The translations under genes and the position numbers were made by a program. Below the pieces are notes generated by a model. It made no database searches, was not told where the DNA came from, and saw only the letters and a program-made list of their open reading frames with translations. Source: Antedon mediterranea (taxonomy: Eukaryota > Echinodermata > Crinoidea > Comatulida > Antedonidae). Taken from it: a stretch of 64,000 nt of DNA. The stretch spans positions 11,909,001 to 11,973,000 of the forward strand of contig NC_092673.1 in the NCBI RefSeq assembly GCF_964355755.1, read 5' to 3'. This document shows, piece by piece, positions 46,131-64,000 of this stretch (within the stretch, counting starts at the first letter, position 1; the number at the start of each line of letters is the position of its first letter).

Positions 46131-48076
46131 TCCAGACAAAGAAGGGGGTGTAAGGCCACCAACAGACAAAGAAGGGGTTGTAAGACCATCCACATACAAA
46201 GAAGAGGGTATAAGACCCCCCACAGACAAAAAAGGGGGTGTAAGACCATCCACAGACAAAGAAGGGGGTGTAAGACCATCCACAGACAAAGAAGGAGGTA
46301 TAAGACCATCCACAGACAAAGAAAGGGGTGTAAGGCCATCTACAGACAAAGAAGAAGATGTAGGACCGTCCACAGACAAAGAAGGGGGTATAAGACCATC
46401 CACTGACAAAAAAAGGGGTATAGGACCGTCCACAGACAAAGAAGGGGGTGCAAGACCATCCACTGACAAAGAAAGGGGTAGGACCACTTACAGACAAAGA
46501 AGAGGGAAATAAGGGGTGTAAGATCATCCACAGACAAAGAAGGGGGTGTAGGACCATCCACAGACAAAGAAGGGGAGAAGACCATCCACAGACAAAGAAG
46601 GGGATATAAAACCATCCACAGACAAAGAAGGGAGTATAAGACCATCCACAGACAAAGAAGGGGGTGTAAGACCATCCACAGACAAATTAAAGGAGTGCAA
46701 GACCATCCATACACAAAGAAAGGGGTGTATAAGACCATCCACATACAAAAAGGGGTGTAATATCATCAACGGACAAAGAAAGGGGTGTAATACCATCAAC
46801 AGACAAAGAAGGGGTATAAGATCACCCACAGGCACAGAAGGGGTATAAGACCGTCCACAGAAAAAGAAAGGGGTGTAAGACCATCCACAGACAAAGAAGG
46901 GGGGTGTAGAACCGTCCACAGACAAAGAAGGGGGTGTAATACCATCCACCACTGACAAAGAAATGGGTATAGGACCACTTACAGACAAAGAAGGGGTATA
47001 AGACCATCCACAGACAAAAAGGAGGTGTAGGATCATCGGACCATCCACAGACAAAGAAGGGGTATAAGACCATCCACAGACAAAAAGGAGGTGTAGGATC
47101 ATCGGACCATCCACAGACAAAGAAGGGGATGTAAGAATATCCACATACAAAGAAGGGATTATAAGACCATTTACAGTCAAAGACAGGGGTGTAAGACCAT
47201 CCACACACAAAGAAAGGGATTTAATAATATCAAAAGACAAAGAAAGGGATGTAATACCATCAACAGACACAGAAGGGTGTATAAGACCATCCACAGACAA
47301 AGAAAGGGGTATAAGACCGTCCACAGACAAAGAAAGGGGTGTAAGACCATCCACAGACAAAGAAGGGGGTGTAGAACCGTCCACAGACAAAGATGGGGGT
47401 GTAAGACCATCCACCACTGACAAAGAAAGGGGTATAGGACCACTTACAGACAAAGAAGGGGTATAAGACCATCCACAGACAAAAAAGGAGGTGTAGGACC
47501 ATCGGACCATCCACAGACAAAGAAGGGGATGTAAGACCACCCACAGACAAAGAAGGGGTGTAAGACCATCCACATACAAAGAAGGGATTATAAGACCATC
47601 TACAGACAAAGACAGGGGTGTAAGACCATCCACACACAAAGAAAGGGGTTTAATACCATCAACAGACAAAGAAAGGGGTGTAATACCATCAACAGACACA
47701 GAAGGGGGTATAAGACCATCCACAGACAAAGAAAGAGGTATAGACCGTCCACAGACAAAGAAAGGGGTGTAAGACCATCCATAGACAAAGAAGGGGGCAT
47801 AAGACTATCCACAGACAAAGAAGGGGGTGTAGGACCATCCACAGAAAAAGAAGGGGGTGTAGGATCATCCACAGACAAAGAAGGGAGTGTAGGACCATAC
47901 ACAGACAAAGGGGAGTAAGACCATCTACAGACAAAGAAATGGGTGTAAGACCATCCACACATAAAGAAAGGGGTGTAATAATACCATCAACAGACACAGA
48001 AGCGGGTATAAGACCATCCACAGACAAAGAATGGGGTATAAGACCATCTACAGACAAAGAAGGAGGGTTAGGACCA
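46131..48076 (+). repeat. 30-bp minisatellite, about 65 units (copy 2)
   Basis: Same unit as at 9174-10732. The extra length comes from an internal block duplication: the variant CCATCCACCACTGACAAAG appears at about 46943 and again at about 47408 (roughly 465 bp apart), and a 73-bp segment with GGATCATCGGACC is doubled near 47030-47110. Confidence 0.88.
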
Positions 48077-48474
48077 TATTAACCGAGGAAGCATACAAAA
48101 ATAAGATGCAATCAAAATAGGCCTACCACTTGGAAAACAATAAATTGTAGAATAACTGTGGCTTAATTGTTGAAATAGAAAGGGTTCTTTGTAAGGTCAT
48201 TAATAATATATTGATATAAACACGATCATCATACTATTCAATTGACAATCAAATACAGTCTGTCTCGAAAAGAAGCTCATACTATCACCTTTTCGAGGTT
48301 TTACAGTATTCAATAACATGTATGTTATTTCCTCTGTCAAACTATTAAAACTTTTAGCGAATCAGAAGGTGCCAACATCATTGAACTAATGGTACCACCA
48401 AGCACAATGTTTACCAATTTTATGTACTATATACAATTTAAGTCCATTAATCATTTAATATAATTACGCCTATC

Positions 48475-49006
48475 AGGTTAAAGTTCAAAATTAGGTGCAC
48501 TTTAGACCAACAAAAACCACCTACAGTATATTCACATAATTAAAAATCAATAAATTAATGTCAAAGGTCATAAATTGTATTTCCGGTCATTTTATATGAA
48601 AATGTTTCATTACTACAAATATAAATGTATTTATTCTGAACAAAATGACACCACAATCGATTGAAAATGACCAGTAGTTACAGAGATATACAAATACGAG
48701 GTCAAAGGTCAAACTGTAAGAAATGTCATTTCCGGTCATTTTTTGACGAAACTTTTCATTAGAGCAAATAGAAATATATAGTTTGTGAACAATTTGAGAC
48801 CAGAATTAAGTCTCTAATGTGTATAGTTGCCAAGATATGAACATTTTTTGTTTTTATGGTGGCCATTTTGAAATCAAGATGGCCGCCATACCGGACGTTG
48901 GACACTTGGCACCCGCTGATATTTTGAATATACATCAAAGAAACTTTGTGCCAAGTTTCATGCTTTGGTAATAAAATGCACAGCTCATGTCATTAACTGC
49001 TCTACT
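48475..49006 (-). repeat. Right terminal inverted arm, copy 2
   Basis: Counterpart of 45163-45695; ends in CTGCTCTACT followed by GT. Confidence 0.8.
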
Positions 49007-49059
49007 GTACAGAGTAGTACTGTTGACACGCTAGTTTTAATAGAGGGTCATAAATTTGA

Positions 49060-49067
49060 TGACGTCA
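49060..49067. promoter_or_regulatory. Perfect CRE palindrome TGACGTCA
   Basis: Full 8-bp cAMP-response/ATF site about 160 bp before a strong splice donor, in a less AT-rich stretch. Its use as a promoter element for the exon downstream is inference. Confidence 0.4.
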
Positions 49068-49089
49068 TTAGAGCCGATCGACGACTTTT

Positions 49090-49228
49090 CTTTTTCGTAC
49101 GTACGTACGTGATGATGAGGCTACCACCACTCGTCGATCTAGCTGCTGCTGATGAGATCGCCGGCCATCTTTCCATACACACAGTAGTACCTCCCTCTTC
49201 TGTAATTGTTTTTGCGAGCTTCAAAAAG
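49090..49228 (+). other. Candidate non-coding first exon (possibly Rab14)
   Basis: A CpG-containing, less AT-rich stretch (CGTACGTACGTACG, GATCGCCGGCC) that ends CTTCAAAAAG|GTAAGAAA, a near-ideal donor. Rab14's first coding exon begins with an acceptor eight bases before its ATG, so an upstream untranslated exon must exist; this is the best candidate seen on the plus strand. The start shown is arbitrary. It could belong to another transcript. Confidence 0.35.
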
Positions 49229-49315
49229 GTAAGAAATTTGCCCTAATATGTGAGGTATTAGATGATTATGGTAAATTTAGTTTTAAGGAAATTGTTATTT
49301 ATATAATTAGGTCTA

Positions 49316-49645
49316 AGCTTAGCCTCCTTCAGGCTAGACGCTAGGCCTAGCCTAGCCTGCTACTCATTCGTTTTATTTAAATAATTATAAATTAGTAGAC
49401 CTAGCGTAGGCCTAGCCCTAGGCCTAGGCCTACTCTAGCCTAGATATTAGGCCAAGCTAAATAAAATAGGCCTACTGGCCTACACCCTGTAGGCTACCTA
49501 TTCCTGGCTATCCTAGGCCTCTAGCCTACTATTAGCCTAGGATAGCTAGGCAGGCCTTGCTAGAATTGTTCTAGGGCCTAGGCCTAGCCTACCTAGCCTA
49601 ATAGTAGGTACTGGTAGGGATTACTATTAGGCCAAGTTGAGCCGC
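49316..49645. repeat. TAGGCC palindromic low-complexity block
   Basis: Dense CTAGGCCTAG/TAGGCCTA words, as at 1085-1260. Confidence 0.7.
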
Positions 49646-51170
49646 CGCCAGAACAACATTATTTTCTACCCCTATGTTATGTTATGTAGGCCTATTAGTT
49701 AATATCACAGTTTTTAGTATATATTATTAAATATTACAATTAAAAAAAATAATTATGAAACTCTGACTTCTTATAGTTTCCGCAATATAAGGTCTAAAAC
49801 ATCGCTGAAAATGATAATTTTTTAGCCAAAAACGACGTAAACATGTTGCCCCTCAGTCGGCAGTCATATGAACTACACCATTTTTCGGTAAAATAATTAC
49901 ATAAAATAACGTTTTTTGTGTTTTGTGTATTAACATTGTAAAATTCAATAAAATATGATATTAAATGATTAGTAAATAAAAAATAATATTTATTTAACCT
50001 CATTCAAAGAATTTCAATACTTTATTAGTTCTGAGAGACAACGTGACTTCACATGGTACATGCAAGAAAAATATCATGCAGTGCACTGAATTTTTAACTT
50101 TAAAGATTTAAAAACAATTAAATTATTAAATATTATGTTAAACAACTTTCCTTTGTTAGTGTTAGGCAGTTCAAACCAACAACATTCTAGTATGTAATTA
50201 TATATTATTTAATTTTATAACACAATAAACCTAAAGACCATGAACTTATGTACTACGCATAGTAATCACTACGGGAATTGTCGTAAAAGATGCACTGGGC
50301 GTTTCATAGAAATCACCGTCGGCTCAACTTGTGGGCGGCCAAACCGCTCATATGTCGTAGGTAGGCCGGTCCCAAACATGCTGCAAAGGATAAAATTGCG
50401 AATTCTGGAGCTTGTGTGAAAAAATTTACTGGATGACCCAATGGTCATACCCAAGAATTAATCTTTACTAATGCTTTTAGCCCTAACCTAGAGGCCTATG
50501 TTGAAAATAATCAATTTTGATAGTAATAATTGGTCTAATAATTGTACAATATTCCTGTTTTATTGTTGTCCATGTATACTAAGCCTGGCGCTAGTTTCAT
50601 TCGCTTGTATTTTGACACTAAATTTGATAACTAACTTTATCATTTGAATACCACACCTTAGAAAAAGTAAGTACATAAGTACTATTATAAAGAAGAATAA
50701 CATTAAAAAGTAGCAAATAAATCCTTAAATTAATGATTTTACAGACGTGTTTATCGCACACTGTTCGCAAATTTCACATATTGTTCAATATTTTTGTATA
50801 TATTTTTCTATGGAGTGGCAAAAGAGCAAAGATAATAGAGGACTAAACTCAGTGGAATGCGTTAATTTCTAATGCATTTATTGGTGAAATACACGTTTAA
50901 TTACAGTATTTTTGGTTAATCTATTGTTACAACTGGTAGAATATAATAATCGATCCTAAATCAACATCACTACCTAGCCTAGACCTAGGGCAATATATTG
51001 AGGATAATATTATGAATTTTTCGATTTTATTGAATAATTTATTGTTAATGAAATTTTGTACAGTATCAACAGTAACATTTTTTCTTATTGACAGTGAAAA
51101 ATTTGATGTGCATGAAATGTGACAAAAAATTATATTATACAAAATACTCACAAAATGAAAACAAAATATA
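49646..51170. other. No gene recognised
   Basis: AT-rich. A short plus-strand frame at about 50271-50420 reads GNCRKRCTGRFIEITVG and CGRPNRSYVVGRPVPN; it looks protein-like but is unassigned and has no neighbours. Confidence 0.35.
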
Positions 51171-51172
51171 TA

Positions 51173-51977
51173 CCGTATATTTCGGTGTATAAGTCGCACT
51201 TTTGACACGCAAATTTGACCTCTAAATTAAGGGTGCGTCTTATACACCGAACATAAATGCCTCACCACACAGATTGTACATAGGCCTAGTTTAGGCTATC
51301 GTCACCTCGTTTGCTAGGCCTGAGTAGGCTAGGCCTAGCTAAAGTAACTAACGTAACGGCAACCTGCTTCTGCCTAGTTTTCAAGGCATTTTAGCATGAT
51401 GTTATACTAAAAATATGATGAAAAGATTTGTTCATTATGGCGATAAAATTTAATTTGTAAACGTTTACGTACGATTGGAATAGTATTTATTTATACAGTA
51501 GTTATACGCACAATCGCCGTACCCCCAGCGCAAGCCCTTCTTGTCGGCCACATGGTGTACGGTATTCGACTAGTATATTCTCCAGGTGATTATAGCATGG
51601 ACCTAGCGTATACACTTCTTAGATACATGGATACTAATCGAATACGATTGTCCGTGAAAACGTCCGCCCTCTCGAAATGATCGAGCGAGGCTAGCACACA
51701 TGTACGTGTATACACACATGGTCATGCACTCGATGTTGCGGCTGTTGAGGCTGGGCGCGGCCGAGCCTAGGTAAGAAAAAACCTAAATAAAGGACGCCGT
51801 TGCAGATATAACAAAATATATTATTACAATAATATTGATTACAATTTAAAAAAACATTGTTTTGATGAAATATAAGGTGCGTCTTATACACCGACGATAT
51901 AAAAAATACCGATATTTTACTCTCAGTTAGGGGGTGCGTCTTATACACAGGTGCGACTTATACACCGAAATATACGG
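51173..51977. mobile_element. MITE with 27-bp perfect inverted ends
   Basis: Both ends carry CCGTATATTTCGGTGTATAA then GTCGCAC, an exact 27-bp inverted match (51173-51199 and 51951-51977), bounded by TA on each side. The related phrase GTGCGTCTTATACACCGA occurs inside near both ends. TA duplication suggests a Tc1/mariner-type or similar mover. No ORF of transposase size. Confidence 0.82.
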
Positions 51978-62773
<10,796 letters not shown>

Positions 62774-62886
62774 GTTAGTTTTTTTATAAGAAGTTCTAAA
62801 AATACAGTAACTTCAAAAGTGTATTTCATGATTATATAGTAAACTATAGTTTACAATATACAATCATTACTATTATCATAATAATA

Positions 62887-63779
62887 CAGTGTTCTCCCTA
62901 GGATTCACATCAAGCTTCCGTCCTAAGCTTCCGTCGGCATTCCGAAACTAAGTACATGAGTCACAGCCCCACCATGGTTTGCGCTGTGGCGAAGCGAATT
63001 TTGTTAATTGACACCTCTAGATGGCCGGAAATGGTACTCTTGCACGTAACATTCATGTTGAATGAAACCTCTAGTTTGACTAGAAACAGTAAAAAGATCG
63101 TAGCTTACTTTTTCCGCCGGTAAACAAACGCGATAAGAGAATGTTATTGTGTTCAATACGAACATCAGGGAGAAGTCCCTGATGAATTAAAGCTAGGCCT
63201 ACTCATCAGTAGGACAACTCTGTAGTTGACTGGAAAGGACACTTCATAGCACGCTAGCAAACCGCGCGATCGTAGCCTAGTGTTTCCGCCAGTAAACATA
63301 TGCGATAAGAAACATTTTTTGTGTTTATTATTACGAACGTCAAGGGGAAGTCCCCGATGAAATAAAACTAGGCCTACTCATCTGTAGGACAACTCTGTAG
63401 TTGACTGGAAAGGACACTTCATAGCACGCTAGCAAACAGCACGATCGTAGCCTACTGGTAAACACGCGATAAGAAACATTTTATGCGTTCATTACGAACG
63501 TCAAGGGGAAGTCCCCAATGAAAACAAAAATATGCCTACTCATCAGTAGGACAACTGTAGTTGGCCAGAAACGACACTTGATAGCGCGTTAGCAAACAGT
63601 AAACCAATCATTGCCTACTACTAATCCCATCAATCCATAGAGAGTTGATTAATTCAGTGTGAAGTGATATTGAAAATATCATTGATATTTATTTTTTAAT
63701 ACACATAACATTTTTACAAGAAAAACAATACAATCAATCATTGTTTTAACTGAAAACTTTAGGACTGGGGAGAACACTG
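62887..63779. mobile_element. Non-autonomous element with CAGTGTTCTCCC ends
   Basis: Left end CAGTGTTCTCCCTAGGATT; right end is the inverted GGACTGGGGAGAACACTG (12-bp core match). Only TA is shared outside the ends. The interior carries about three tandem copies of a 160-175-bp unit (AGGACAACT at 63211, 63386 and 63548), each with AGGGGAAGTCCC-type palindromes. Confidence 0.65.
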
Positions 63780-64000
63780 TAGTGTCCACAATGCGTAATT
63801 TTTCAGAATCAACTTTGTTGATTTTACTGTGTTACCCTTTTAGACCACTTGTTGTAGTGAAAGTGGTGTTATGCCATTGACTTGGTGGAAAAACAGAAAT
63901 TAAAATTATATCAAGGCCTTCAAAATACTCATGTCCGCAAAGCGACCGCAGCTGATTTTTTTTTGTGATGGGCACATGTGTGATTCTCCTATCTATGGGC
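63780..64000. other. No feature recognised to window end
   Basis: Rab14 intron 5 continues; no exon matching the Rab14 C-terminal tail was found. Confidence 0.5.

Larger units (their letters stand above)
45163..49006. mobile_element. Foldback element with internal minisatellite, copy 2
   Basis: Same ends (AGTAGAGCAGTTAA ... TTAACTGCTCTACT), same arms and same internal order as 8200-11645, in the same orientation. Flanked by GT on both sides (45161-45162 and 49007-49008), again a 2-bp duplication. It is 3,844 bp against 3,446 bp for copy 1, nearly all the difference being in the minisatellite. Outside the element the flanks of the two copies share nothing, so they are separate insertions, not a segmental duplication. 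Confidence 0.87.

Noticed and set aside
46110-48057. Open frames up to 401 codons in the second minisatellite
   Set aside because: Same artefact as in copy 1; shifts between frames follow unit-length indels.
62774-64000. Rab14 last exon
   Set aside because: No sequence resembling the tail or a CxC-stop end was found; the exon most likely lies beyond the window.

Overview
This is a eukaryotic genomic window, AT-rich, with short introns-in-phase exons, many nested transposable elements and abundant TAGGCC palindromic low-complexity sequence. The gene content (a secreted complement-type serine protease with many Sushi/CCP domains, a Rab14 orthologue) and the repeat content (CR1-like retrotransposon with a 2A-like peptide, Penelope-like element, foldback-type elements) fit a marine invertebrate deuterostome, most likely an echinoderm. 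This is an inference from sequence character; the species cannot be named.

Layout. 1-3.1 kb: no gene seen. 3.1-4.6 kb: 5'-truncated L1-like insertion with a perfect 14-bp target duplication. 5.9-12.3 kb: a CR1-like non-LTR retrotransposon on the minus strand, split by a 3.45-kb foldback element (8200-11645) whose ~530-bp inverted arms enclose a 30-bp minisatellite. 12.9-16.6 kb: a nest of a Penelope-like element (RT + GIY-YIG), an RTE-like element and a CR1 fragment inserted in the latter. 16.6-20 kb: no gene recognised.

20.4-41.2 kb, minus strand: the main gene. By reading splice sites I assemble 23 exons between 36.8 and 20.4 kb's side plus two upstream exons: signal peptide (41148-41202), a WAP-like eight-cysteine exon (40015-40161), two CCP exons, a four-exon trypsin-like domain with complete His/Asp/Ser triad, and then 17 further CCP exons, seven of them a near-identical tandem array. 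Nearly all junctions are phase 1. The protease domain therefore lies near the N-terminal third of a ~1,550-1,570-residue secreted protein, with a long CCP tail after it; in the complement proteases and clotting proteases I know, the protease domain is the C-terminal one. This is the most interesting object in the window.

41.8-49 kb: an 84-bp tandem repeat, a relic of the foldback element and a second full copy of it (45163-49006, 3.84 kb). 49.0-49.2 kb: a candidate promoter and first exon (perfect TGACGTCA, strong splice donor) that may serve Rab14. 51.2-52.0 kb: a MITE with 27-bp perfect inverted ends. 53.96-62.77 kb, plus strand: five coding exons of Rab14, a small GTPase of endosome/Golgi traffic; the last exon lies beyond the window or was not found. 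Its introns hold a hAT-like element with a nested MITE, a perfect 15 x 82-bp tandem array, a long hairpin and two members of a repeat family.
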